DNA from: Cercis canadensis
Lineage: Eukaryota; Streptophyta; Magnoliopsida; Fabales; Fabaceae
Direction: 5' to 3'
DNA length: 64,000 bases
Assembly (NCBI GenBank): GCA_003255065.1
Contig: QAOA01001366.1
Location: 1,062,099-1,126,098, forward strand
The translations under genes were made by a program, and so were the position numbers. Positions within the stretch are counted from its first letter, which is position 1. Every line of letters begins with the position of its first letter. Below are positions 40,586 to 51,829 of this stretch, piece by piece. The notes under the pieces are model-generated. The model was not told where the DNA came from and did not search any database. It saw nothing but the letters and a program-made list of their open reading frames with translations.

Positions 40586-40990
40586 ATGGGGTTGCTGTTT
40601 AAGGAGAGAAGAGGGCCAGCATGGAAGCGAGGGTGGACGGAGAACACTTTGTCCTCAATATCTGCACCTCCTCTGCTGTTGGCCACCATAGTTGGCATCG
40701 TAATGTTCTTGCTATGGGTTTCATCGTATATAAACTATAAGTCTTCCATGGAGACAGCCATGATCAACCTCAACTTGTTGCTTTTGCTTTTGCCTCTCAT
40801 TTTGATCTTCATTGCCCACTACATCTCTACACTTTCTTCTCCACAAGTAAACCAACATTTACTTGGTAGAGCAGCTGGAGGTTCGCCTTGGTGCGTCGCT
40901 GCGTTTCTCGTCTTACTTTTGGTCTTGGTTTCCTACCCCTCCAATTTCACGTCTATGTGGTCGCCAGTGATTACCGGGTTCTTCGACTAA
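40586..40990 (+). CDS. Small four-helix membrane protein frame carried by element C (134 aa)
   Basis: An intact single-exon frame starting MGLLFKERRGPAWKRGWTE, preceded by a GA-rich leader like a plant 5' UTR. Hydrophobic segments lie at about residues 29-48, 62-80 and 102-119, with a possible further one near the end. The order GPAWKRGWTE..TLSSISAPPL..NYKSSMETAMINL..RAAGGSPW resembles a conserved plant family of short uncharacterised transmembrane proteins that I recall in this form. No function is known to me. It appears full length and undamaged although it lies inside a Pack-MULE-like element, so it is either a recent capture or maintained by selection. Confidence 0.65.
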   Translation: MGLLFKERRGPAWKRGWTENTLSSISAPPLLLATIVGIVMFLLWVSSYINYKSSMETAMINLNLLLLLLPLILIFIAHYISTLSSPQVNQHLLGRAAGGSPWCVAAFLVLLLVLVSYPSNFTSMWSPVITGFFD

Positions 40991-42092
40991 GAATTGCTTT
41001 AATAAAATAGTCTATAAATTGGCAGCCATTGTTGCAGAAGGAAGGAGGGAGGCAGTGATGGGTGGGAGAGAAAGAGAAATTAGGTGTTGGGGTCAATGTG
41101 ATATATTAAAAAATATTAAGAGAGAGATGAAGTGGTGCTAAGTTATAAAATTAATACACATGTAATATTTTAATTGGAGAACAACACCACCAACACTTAT
41201 GGAACTTTACCTAAGTTTTGTCCATTTTTTTTATCAAACATGTATGATCATTAAATCAATTCAGGTAAATGGATGTCTTTTTTCTTAGTGTTTTCTTAAT
41301 GAAAACAATTATCACTAAACACATAATTTATTACGGGCATTTTTTTTTTTGGGTTAAAATTGAAATTTTGATTATGATTTTAATATATTACGTAACCAAA
41401 AAATTATATTCTTCTTGAACTATTAGGTGTGATTTAATTATGAGGAGTATGGATTTGTAAGAAATTTTAGATTTAACTTTATATGTTATCATGTAACTAA
41501 CCAAAAAAAAAAACCCATTCCAATGTTATAAAAACATAATATTCTCCAATAAAAAAAATGATATTCTCACTTTTTATGTATGATTATTCCTTTTCTAATA
41601 AAAAAAACTATTTATAAAAAGTAATTAAAACTGTTAGAAAGAGTTGCAAATAATGTAGGCGCATATCTTTCATTAACAAAAAGTAATTTTGTTAGAAACA
41701 TTTCTAATTAAATTATGTCTTTAAAGTTGTTAATTAATTACCATCACCAAATAAATTATAAATAAAGGAATAACATGTAATGCTTATTGTTATATCATAT
41801 TTGTTTTGTCAGCAATGTATTAACTTTAGACTTGTTTAAGTTATTAATTATGGTTTAATGACAGAATTTTTATAATTTGTAAGAGATATAGAATTCAAAC
41901 ATATATAATATTATCTAATTAAAAAAAAAAACTTGTTTAAAAGAGTAGTAACACTCTCACATTAAAATATCTATACTATTTTATACTTACATATATAACA
42001 ATATATGAGTTTTATTAGATTCACAAAATTTAAATTGAAGTGATGATATAAATATTTTTAATTACGCTAGCTCTACTCCTCATGGGTAGGAA

Positions 42093-43560
42093 GTGTCGCC
42101 TCTCGTTCTAGCCCCAAGAAAATATCTTCCACCTTTTCAATTTTAAAAATATGAGAATAATGTACGTGTAGACAAACTTAGCCTAGTTGGTCGACAGGTG
42201 TCGAGACAGGTATTAGTTGGCACCTTAATATTCGACCTTTACTCCATTCTTTTTAAATTTTTATTTGGAACTTTGTCTCCGTCCGGAGGCTCCAATTGCA
42301 GCCAATACTAGCCTATGAGACTGCAAACAACAAAAAGTGAGGTTTGGCATCACTATAACGTGTCGATATCCTCTTTGCTTAGAGGGCCACGTCGTAGACC
42401 CTAATTTCTCAGTTAGTACTACGAAATTCAACACGGAATCATTTCTTCGAATGACCCAGTTAGGCGGCTTCTCCAATTTATGCTCATGCTCGTCTTTTTG
42501 TTTTTTAAATTTTTTTTCTAATAATAAATAGCCAATCAGCAATGTAAAACCAAAAGTAAAAATAAAAATGGTAATAGCCATCTTAAATAGAAGGAACAAT
42601 ATATAAAATAGTATTCATTTTAAAGGAAAATTTCGTTATGTTCTTTAGTATAAAATACAAGTAATATTACGCATTTCTCATAATCTCATTAAATTTCATC
42701 TTATATCAAGTTTGCAGTTGCCATTTTAACAATTACTTTATCGTTTTAAAGGTTATTTGAAAACTACAATTACATATTTACACGTGAGTGTAAAAATAGA
42801 AAGGCATATATCAGATTAGAGGAAAATTATTTATATATCAAAACATACGCAATAATATCAATCTTAATTTTTTTTTATCAAGCATATATTATCAATTAAT
42901 CAATTCAGGTAAACAAACATCTTGCAATTTTAAGAATTTTAGCTTAGTAAAACATACTTCTAATTTTAAGGTTGATATTTTTATTTCCTTATCTAATTCA
43001 AATCTTTTTTATTATAAATGCAGTCATTGTTTATCTTGATAAAAAAAAAATAGATGTCTTATAATTTTTTTCATAGTATTATTTTTAATGGAAATAGTTA
43101 TCCCTAAACACATAATTTATTATTGGAATTTTTTTGGGGGTTAAAATTGAAATTTTGATTATGATTTTAATATATTACATAAATCTATTAAGTGTGATTT
43201 AATTATGAGGAATATAAATTGCAAGGAATTTTAGATTGAAATTTACATGTCATTATGTAACTAACAAAAAAACAAATCTGTTATAAAAACATGATATTAA
43301 TTATCTGATAAAAAAATGATATTCTCACGTTTTATGCATTCCTTTTCTCCCAAAAAAAAAAAACTATTTATAAAAAGTAATTAAAACGGTTAGAAAGAGT
43401 TGTAAATAATGTAAGCGCATGTCTTTCATTAACAAAAAGTAATTATGTTATAAACATTTATAAATTATGTCTTTAAAGTTGTTAGTTAATTACTCTCACC
43501 AAATATATTATAAATAAATGAATAACATGTAATGCTTATTGTTACATAATATTTGTTTCT
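42093..43560. repeat. Segmental duplication, copy 2 (empty-site copy)
   Basis: Partner of 38885-41809. At 42862-42885 it reads ...ATCTTAATTTTTTTTTTATCAAGC where copy 1 has element C, showing the state before insertion. It contains open frames (42261-42599 minus, 42337-42531 plus) that are not conserved as proteins in copy 1. Confidence 0.9.
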
Positions 43561-44672
43561 TCATTCTTTTTTTAAAGTCAACCTTAAACATCACAAATAT
43601 TCATTTGTGACATTCATATAGTAAAATTGTTTGATTAATTAAAGATTATATAGTAATGCTTAGCTTATCTATTTTCATAATATTACCAACTTAGTTTTAG
43701 TGGAATTCAAATTAGGTGGAATATGCAATATTCAAATATTGGAATGTTCCTTAGAAACAATGGAGTAAGATATGCATTAACTTATAACACTCAGCCATTA
43801 CTCATTATTTGATATTGATTTATTATGTGAAGGAAGAAAAAGAAAACAATATATAAAGTGGCATAATAAATGACGTATTAGTAAAAGAAAGTTGCTTATC
43901 TAAAATAAAAATTGGGAAAGTAAAATTAAAAAAGAGCATATGCAGTTAAGATATAAAATGTACATCGGTTTTCTTTAATTCTCGAAATAAAAATAGAAGC
44001 ATACATCATGTTTAAAATGTTCAAATTATTATCTTAGGTTATGACCAAAGGTGAAATAAGGGAGAATTATTGGTTGAATTTTTTTAATAAATAAAATCAT
44101 ATAAATATGTATACATCAACAACTATCTTTTATAATTAACGTTAAATAAAAAAGTATATATAGCACAATTAAACTTTTGAAGTCTTATGTTTGAATTCTA
44201 TTTTTTTATATTTTTCTTTAGAAAATTTAGCTCTTTTTACCTAATGATAAAAAAAAAAAAGACTTTGAATAATATTTTAACTAGTCATATTCTTAGTCTT
44301 TAAAATTAGGAAGTTCTTAAAATGCCAATGATCTATTATCTATGAGTCTAATAACACATTAGTTGTCATAATTATGGTGACAAGGGTTTTATTCTTGCTA
44401 TAAATTTTCTTTCAATTTTTAGTACATTCATTTTGTACCAAAAAGAAAATTAAAAATTTTAAAAAACACGAAATCAAATATTGACGTGGTTTTTTCTGAT
44501 AATTGTGATGTTAGTTTAATATATTATTTATAATAATTTTATTAATTTAAATACTTATATTTTTCATTCTGAAGGTTATTAAATTAAATTCAAATATCTA
44601 TTATAACGTAAATATCCTATTTTTTTATTGTCTAAAAACTAAAGATGATATTTACCAGATAAAAAAAAAAAA
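43561..44672. other. AT-rich spacer, no gene seen
   Basis: Strongly AT-rich intergenic DNA with many A/T tracts and no open frame of note. Confidence 0.5.
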
Positions 44673-46176
44673 GGCTAAGTCTACAATACCCATCATTAGA
44701 AATGGGCATAGGTGCAAAGCCTCTTAAATGACTGAGATTAAGCCACGTATATAGTCTAGATTTGATGACTTAATATTAACTATAAATGATTAATTATATT
44801 TTGACCCAAATTTTTTTATGTATTTACTTGTGCTTCCCATTAACCAAAAATACCACGCCCCCAACTTCTTCTCCTTCCTTTGGTTCCCTGCAAGGCTGCA
44901 ACACCCATCTCCCCAATCACAGAAGCCTTTCTTTCTTTCCATCTCAGCTTAAATTCTATACAACCAAATCCAAAAACCCACATGAAGAAATCACTCTCTC
45001 AAGTCCCTGTATTTTCATGGGATGCTGGGGGCAAACATCTAAAAATGTTAACTGAAACCATTCGAATCAGCTCTTCTTGCATAGCTTCGCTGAATTTGAA
45101 TGATCCAAATTGTATGATATCCACTAACTCATAAAGTGTTTGGCGTTTGATTTCCTTTTCTCGAACTGACTTCAAAGTGCTTGAAAAATCACATAGAAAG
45201 CAACAAATTTGAATCTTTCGCAGGAATACACTTGGGCGTTCTGGAACAGCAACTTCTCGTAGTTGTGGTAGTATTTCAATTACCCCAGAAATGGGAGGTG
45301 CTGTCGCTGAAGATAAGGTATTATGTGCGTCCAAATTGGGGGTTGCTGGATTGGTGGCGGTCCGAGATGCATGGTTCACAACGACTTCCACTGATCGATA
45401 CCCATTTGTAAAAATTTCAATGAATTCCGATTTTGATGATTTCTTGTGCGAACGCTTTATGATCTTATTGAACATTTTTCCAGAAATAGAATATTAAACC
45501 CCAGAATTCGGTTCAACGAGAAAATTCTGCTAATAAATTTTCAAGCGATCGAAAAACCCTACAAAGTGGGAAAATATCAGGAATTGAATTAAATGACACA
45601 AGAGGCAAATGGGAATGAAGGAAGGAAGGAAGCGGAATTTCACATACCTAAAGGCTCAAATGTACGCCTTGTGAGCAGGATTGAGGAAAAACGCCAAGGC
45701 CAATCGAAGAGCCGAACCATCTAGTACGTAAACGACGATCAACGAAGCGGCAAATGATTCGTACCGAATGCGGTTCTGCAGTGATTTAAAATGGTAAAAT
45801 ACGAAAATTGGGAAGTGGAAATGAAGATGTTTGCTTGTTTGGGACCCAAGAAAATCATATGAGAGGGGAAAATTGGAGTGGTATTAGTGGAAAAAGTTAG
45901 CGATGTGGATCTTATAGGGATTTCGAACTGTTTCAGCTTGGAGAACCATGGAGGATTGCTTCCATGGGTGCGATGAGGTTGATTTTGATAAATGAGGTCA
46001 ATCTATAATTTAATTAAAATATTAAGCTACTATGTTATTATTAAAAAGACCTGATAACCAAGTAACTGGTCAAATCATCAGAGCCATTGATCAGGCCAAG
46101 TGAATGATCCAATGGCAATTGAGTGCCATTTGTACCGTTACCCATTTAGTGGCCTTTGTATTGTAATGAACTGGCG
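44673..46176. mobile_element. Pack-MULE-like element B carrying a PP2A B' fragment (about 1.5 kb)
   Basis: The left end GGCTAAGTCTACAATAC is clearly related to the termini of element A (GGCTGAGTCTACAATAC). The right end, read inversely, contains CAGTTCATTACAATACAAA, then CTAAATGGGTAACGGT, parallel to the left arm's AGAAATGGGCATAGGT. The two ends are more diverged than in element A and I could not define the outer right border or a target duplication. The cargo is the start of a PP2A B' gene with its leader. Confidence 0.65.
44999..45475 (-). pseudogene. Captured N-terminal fragment of a PP2A B' (B56) regulatory subunit
   Basis: A 158-aa open frame beginning MFNKIIKRSHKKSSKSE. It contains VVVNHASRT, then LPQLREVAVPERPSVFLRK, QICCFLCDFSSTLKSVREKE, IKRQTLYELVDIIQ and NIFRCLPPASHENTG, which are hallmarks of the N-terminal region of plant B' (B56) subunits. 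Complete B' proteins are about 500 aa with HEAT-like repeats; here the frame stops two residues after HENTG. Missing the helical-repeat core, it should not bind the PP2A scaffold normally. Upstream (45490-46000) there appears to be captured 5' UTR/intron sequence, including a possible donor near 45649. It lies inside element B. Confidence 0.85.
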
Positions 46177-49100
46177 GTTGAGATTCCTATGAAGCCGAGT
46201 CCGCTATGTTTACTTTGCGCGCAAATATGAAATACCAGTTACCTTCGAACACAAAAAGTAGTTGAAGGATAATCCAAAACCCTAGAAATCAAAATAGAAA
46301 TTAAAAAAAAATTCATGGATAGTCCAAGCCAGAATGAGCGCACCAATTGATTAATACTCAAATTAAAGTGGGGGAGGGTACTATCCCCCACAATTACTTA
46401 TTTAATCGCTAATTGCTCTGATATTTTTCTGTTTTTCATGAAGTCAAGCTCCTGCACACCCCCCTCTCTCCCTCCACCTCACTATCTCTTACAGGGTCTA
46501 TAATTGAACCCTCTGAAGCAAATCCCATTTGCAATCTTCTATGCTTCATTTTCTCGTTTCCTTCAATTTCTCCATGGATTCCGATTCTGAGCTTCCGGCC
46601 AGGAACTGCAGTATTCTATGTTCTGACCTGCATTCGTTCTCGAAGCTTCGTTTCTTCATTACGTATTTGCTGTTTCCATGGTCGTACGACGTAGAGAATA
46701 CGTATTATCCAATTTACTTTCACGGAAGCAGTTGCGGTGGTTTCTTTTCCAGCTAAAAGGCCAGAGGTTTTTATCTTCTGAATCCGTTTGGTTGCCGAGA
46801 AACTGTAGGAAAAGAATGAAAAAAGCCGTAGAAAACCGGTAATCTTATTACACCTACGTTACTACCCTAGCTATTTTTAGAATTTTGCTTCATGCCACAT
46901 TCAGATGCTTTCTAGTGAATAAACGAATTGTTCATATTGTTTTTTACATCGTTGCAGAATCATACGCCTCTTCTTCTTGTTGTCCACATATTATATTATC
47001 TGTCTATTTACGAAACACTGGACCACTTTGGACGGGGATGAGCGTTCAGATCTCAGGTAAGAACAACTATCATCCTTTTTGTGTAGTATTCTATGCCTTT
47101 CTATATTCTTTTGCCAGTTTAGTACAGTCTTTGGTACTTTGTTTGTTCACTGCTTTGATTATCTTAAATAAACGTAAACTTTACCCTTGTCGAATGTGCT
47201 TACTTTTGTTTTCTCTCTTATTGCCATCTTCTTTTTCCCACCGAGATGTGAATCATGTCGGTGAATACTCCTTTTGTCTTAGACGATGAAATATAGTGAC
47301 CTTTTATTTGTGGAGGCTCAGTGCTGTAGCTATAGACTAGTTAAAGATATATTATCTTGCTTCCTTAAACAGTAAGCACATAGTTTTATATCTTCTTGCT
47401 CCAGATTAAGAATTTTATTGTTTCTTTGTTCAACTTCATTATGTAATCCGTTTAATTTTAATTACATACTAAGAAAAGGTATTACCACAAAAAGAGACTG
47501 AGAAAAGGCCACGGAGAAGTCTTATATTTCAATTCCATTTTTTAGATTTCTATTTTCTCTGGAGAGGTAGATATGGGGAAATAGGTTGGCAAGATGTACT
47601 TGAGTTCCTTTTTGTTTCCACAATCCTGGAGTCTATACTGTTGCCCAAATTCTATTTAAGAAGACAATTTAGTTAGTTATCCATAAAGTGTGCTCTCGTG
47701 CGGTATTGTTATATTGTTATTTATGTTGCAGATTACAATTTCTAGCAGTTATTTCTTTTTGCTTTCTTGTTTTAGATTGAATTCCATTCTCATTGAATAT
47801 ATCTTGATATTTCCTCATCTTAGAGGCATGAGGCATCTATTGTTCATTTTAGTTTGAAAGTAACTTAGGTCCAAGATGGAAGAATTGAACCTACAAAATT
47901 TACCTGTGTTTAAAAAGAAAGACATAAGTTTAAGCAGAATTGCTTGAATATTCAAAGTAATGTACTGACCTTCTCATTTGGAATTAGCCGTGTATATGGA
48001 GATACAGGCTTTGATAATTGGGTGCTCTTGGGAGGGTTTTCATACTGGGACAATAATTTCTGCTAATCCCATGTTTAGTTTGCATTAGGCTTCTGCAAAC
48101 AGTGGAGGATCTAGTTTAATTCAATACCATATAGGTAGGGGGGGGGGGGGGGGGGGGGGAGGCACTTGATAATGTATAGTTAAAATGAGGGTGATGTTGG
48201 ACTATTTAGAAAGTTTTCTCTAAAATATAGAGGGTTTTAGGGTTTCAAAATCAAGGTTATACAATTGAGGATTTTAGGGGAAAGGTCTAGAGCATCAATA
48301 TTCATTTGGCTATGTCTATTTGAGGATTTGAAGGTAAATCATCGCTGATTTCAATAAAATATATGTTAGTTGGAGGATTTTTGAGTAGCAGTGAAAGCCA
48401 ATATATTTAGGACATGTTTTAGATGAATTTAATAATTAATGGGTTGAGAAAACTTAGTGGCTAATGAAGGGGAAAGATTATATTTGATGATTGCAAAAGG
48501 TAAGTTCAAGGAGCTGTCTCAGCACACAGTGAGAATTTTCTGTTATATAACTATTCCTTTTCTTTTGAGTAAATACAACTTGTAACAGAGAATTTTGGCT
48601 AAGATTACTCATAAAGGGAAATTAGTAGATAGAGTCTCTTATTAATATAATTGAAGTATTGAACCTTAAATCAACTACTTACAACAATGGTTATATTGCC
48701 TATTGTGATGTGCCATCAAGGGGTTATTGTGCATACTCCCTTGCCCACTTCTACAAATGTTCACAAAACATTTCCTGTTTATAGTTAAAAGAATGCAATC
48801 AAGTAGAGCATATTGGAAATTTTGATGTTGGATGCTCTTATAGGCAATAAAAGACCAAAAATATGGGCATTGGTCTGTTCTAAAGCTGAAGGCAGTCCAT
48901 CATGTTAATTTACCTCCAAGGTTTCTTTTCACAGCTGCTTCTTTGGTATAATATGTTGTAGCAAGCTGATGTTGTGGTAAACAATGTTTTTGCATTTAGT
49001 GGTGATAAAAACATTGAATTGTTTGGTGTTTTCCCCATCGCAATTGGATTTTTTTTTTTTATTTGTTTGGTGTGGGAATTGCAGGATGGTTTGCTTGACT

Positions 49101-51829
49101 CCATGGGCTTCAAAGGTATTAATGTCATGGATGAGATTTAAAAGTTTGGAGAGGTCAAAAGAACATTTCATTCTAGGGAAAAAGTTCAATATTTAATGGA
49201 TAGTTCACTTTACTCCGTGGCTTTGAAAAGTTTAAGGAAGGGGGTAAAGAACAGTTCCTACACTAGATTTCAATGAATTATTGCTTTAGTTCTTCTGTTG
49301 TCTTTCTTCTGAATTATGAATTTCATGAATCTCAGGATGTAGTTCTTTTGGGGGCTGCTTTTTATATACATTCTGTATATATACATTGCATTCTAGGTAT
49401 TCTTTATTAAATTTTGCTCCAAAAAGAAAATCTATAATGTATTGGAAATTTAAGAAATATTTTGCTTTAAAGTGATTAACTACATATGGAAACATTCTAA
49501 AATTTAAATTTTGCAGATGACCTATTAGGTTGTGAAGAAGCTAAAAATAGTAAAAAATATTCTAGTGGGTGCTAGCTGATTTTCTTGTAACAGTTTACTT
49601 AGGGGCTATGATAGAAGTTATATGTTGTTTTTATCCCAAAAAAAGGGTTGAAAGTGGAATTTTTCCAGTGCATTAACATATCCTTGTAGATCAGTTGAGT
49701 TAGTTGTACTTGTCAGTTTGTTACATATGATTCATTGCTTTCTATTTATAAAATGAAAGATCGCTTGACAATTGTCAAAATGGTAGATGATTTGTTGTCA
49801 ATGTGAGGACCATCCAGCTAAAATGTTTTGTGGGCTCACACCTGCTCATTTCAATTGGGCTGATGTCAAGCTTAAAATTACTTTATTCCAGTTTGTTTAT
49901 GATTATCAGGTTATGGATAAAGGTCTCATTCAAATATGTTTAGTTGGATTGGATCTAGGTTTGAATTTAGTATGGACTATTGGCTTTTAATGTTTGAAAT
50001 TGCTTCTCTTGTCCTACATTTTTTTTTTTCATGATGAATAAGAACAATAGATAGCCTTCATTATTTTGAACGTAAAAAATCCTAAGACATGCTAAATGAT
50101 GTTGTTCATATCTTTCATATCAACTTCAAATTCCTTCAGACAAAAGATAGGAATTGGTAAAGGAAAAAAAGATTTATTTCATAAGCCAGATGATGACCTG
50201 CAGACAATTTCAAGCAAGGGCAGTTACCTCTGTTCCTATGTAGTTTCTAAATTGTAATGGTGACACCATTATCTAATTTCCTCTATGCTGAAAGGGAAAA
50301 CTCTTGCCTTAGTTTTCTTCTGCCTTTCATACTGGATATCATACTGAGTTCTTAACTCTAGTTGAGGGTGCTCTAACTGCCTTTCATTCACACTATTGGT
50401 TATCTTTACATTCCTGTAGTGATAATTTGGATCTAGACGATTTCAAGTTGTCTTAGATATAGGTCAAGTCAATGAGGCGAGTCTCCTTTATACACCAATT
50501 GAAACACCATTTTTCCCTGGCTGGCTATGCCTTATCTTTAAGCTGGTGCATGTAGCAGCTGGGCTAATTCTTTTCAAGAGAGCATATTTTTCTTATTTTT
50601 ACCCTACCTTCTTTTAAAAAGACTTACTAACATTAGAATTTGGTATAGCAATGACAGTGTGCTCATTGTATGAACATTATACTAATATGATATTATAGCC
50701 GCTGCTGTAACTTGGTGACAGTGAGCTGATGAATGTTGCACTTAACTATTTTCACTTCTTAAACCTTGGTGAATATTCTTCTTATTTGTTTTTTTACTTG
50801 TTAGAAAATAAGTACTCAACTAATATGAGAGTTGGTTTACTTAAGTGCCCACTGATAATTGATTATATATAAGCTATCAGTTTGCTTAGCCATGACTAAA
50901 AAAAGCCAGTTTTTTTAAAATGCTAGTCACGTGATATAGCTGTGACTTTTTTAATTTGAGTTCTGTAAAAATTGACTTGGATATAGTTTGTCCCTTACGT
51001 CATTTTACCCTGTTAAGTAATAAATTAGTCTCTCCTAAAGCTTTCTTGTATTTTATTTATCTGGTTCTGTGAAAGCGTATTGATCTCTCTATCTCTTCCC
51101 AACTCTAGTCTCTGAATACTGGTAGTGTGCATGGTTCCATAGCTGTATCCTTTTCATTGCCAAAAAAGAAGGATGTTATTTTGTGTCTTGACGCGCGGAT
51201 TACCTACCTTTATTATTTCGCTATTGCAACATAATGATAATTTTCCGTCTTGTAAATCTAAATGTATCAAATCAAGAAGTACAAGATAGTGGGTAATATA
51301 AGCCATTCTTTTCTGAAATCAAGTGAAAGTTGATTTGAGACTAAACTAGGATATATGTCAATTTCCACAGTTATGTTATTCATGCATCAGTGTTTAGATT
51401 CCTTTGACAATGATATATATATATATTTTTTTTCTGCAGGTTTATTTATACATGTTCATGAATTTTCATCTCTTATATTGGTAACATAACAGATGTCAGA
51501 CCTTTACTTGTGGTCATTTCCTCCCCCCTCCCCCCCAAATTGAACAGCAGTAATAGATTTGGTCACTGTAAAAAAAGTAAAATGCATTTCACATCTGTGC
51601 AATTTGAAGAATTTCTCAGTTTATTCAGTCTCAGCTTTACATAGGATGCCATGTTCATTGTTTATAAAACACATGCTAGAGGTGCTTTTGTTGATAACTT
51701 CAAGTAGAAATCTTTAAGCTGAATGGTTTGTGGCCTACTTGCCCCATCTCACTATAGAAAAGCATAAAATTAAAATCTGAGCCCATTTTGTTGATAGCAA
51801 TCTAGAAACATACATCTCCTGTAGATTCA
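46177..51829. other. Long spacer without recognisable gene
   Basis: About 5.6 kb. A CT-rich leader-like stretch (46440-46540) and a 60-codon frame from 46574 (MDSDSELPARNCS...) might be the start of a plus-strand transcript, but I find no conserved protein or matching exons. It contains a poly-G run (48138-48159). The right end includes the 3' UTR of the MADS-box gene. Confidence 0.4.

Larger units (their letters stand above)
39708..41223. mobile_element. Pack-MULE-like element C carrying RABC and membrane-protein sequences (1516 bp)
   Basis: Terminal inverted repeats of about 190 bp: the left arm starts GGACAAAACTTAGGTAAAGT and the right arm is its inverse ending ACTTTACCTAAGTTTTGTCC. Similarity continues through ACATGTGTATTAATTTTA and CTAATTTCTCT to about 39897 and 41035. 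It is flanked by ATTTTTTTT on both sides (39699-39707 and 41224-41232), a perfect 9-bp duplication as for Mutator-like elements. The paralogous segment at about 42860-42885 has no insertion, so it serves as an empty site. There is no transposase; the cargo is described separately. Confidence 0.93.
38885..41809. repeat. Segmental duplication, copy 1 (interrupted by element C)
   Basis: Collinear with 42093-43560 in the same orientation. Shared blocks run from GCCTCTCGTTCTAG at the left, through AATGTACGTGTAGACAAACT and GTGAGGTTTGGCATCACTAT, to TGTAATGCTTATTGTTA near the right end. Copy 1 carries the 1.5-kb element C and a gap of Ns, and lacks about 160 bp found in copy 2 (about 42908-43075). 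No gene is evident in the duplicated sequence itself. Confidence 0.9.

Noticed and set aside
45181..45497. Plus-strand open frames across the PP2A B' fragment
   Set aside because: They are antisense shadows of the recognisable minus-strand B' sequence.
46529..47289. Possible plus-strand gene start (MDSDSELPARNCS and following frames)
   Set aside because: A leader-like CT-rich stretch exists, but no conserved protein or coherent exon series follows.
48138..48159. Poly-G run as a G-quadruplex regulatory site
   Set aside because: An isolated homopolymer in non-coding DNA, possibly length-inflated by sequencing; no supporting context.
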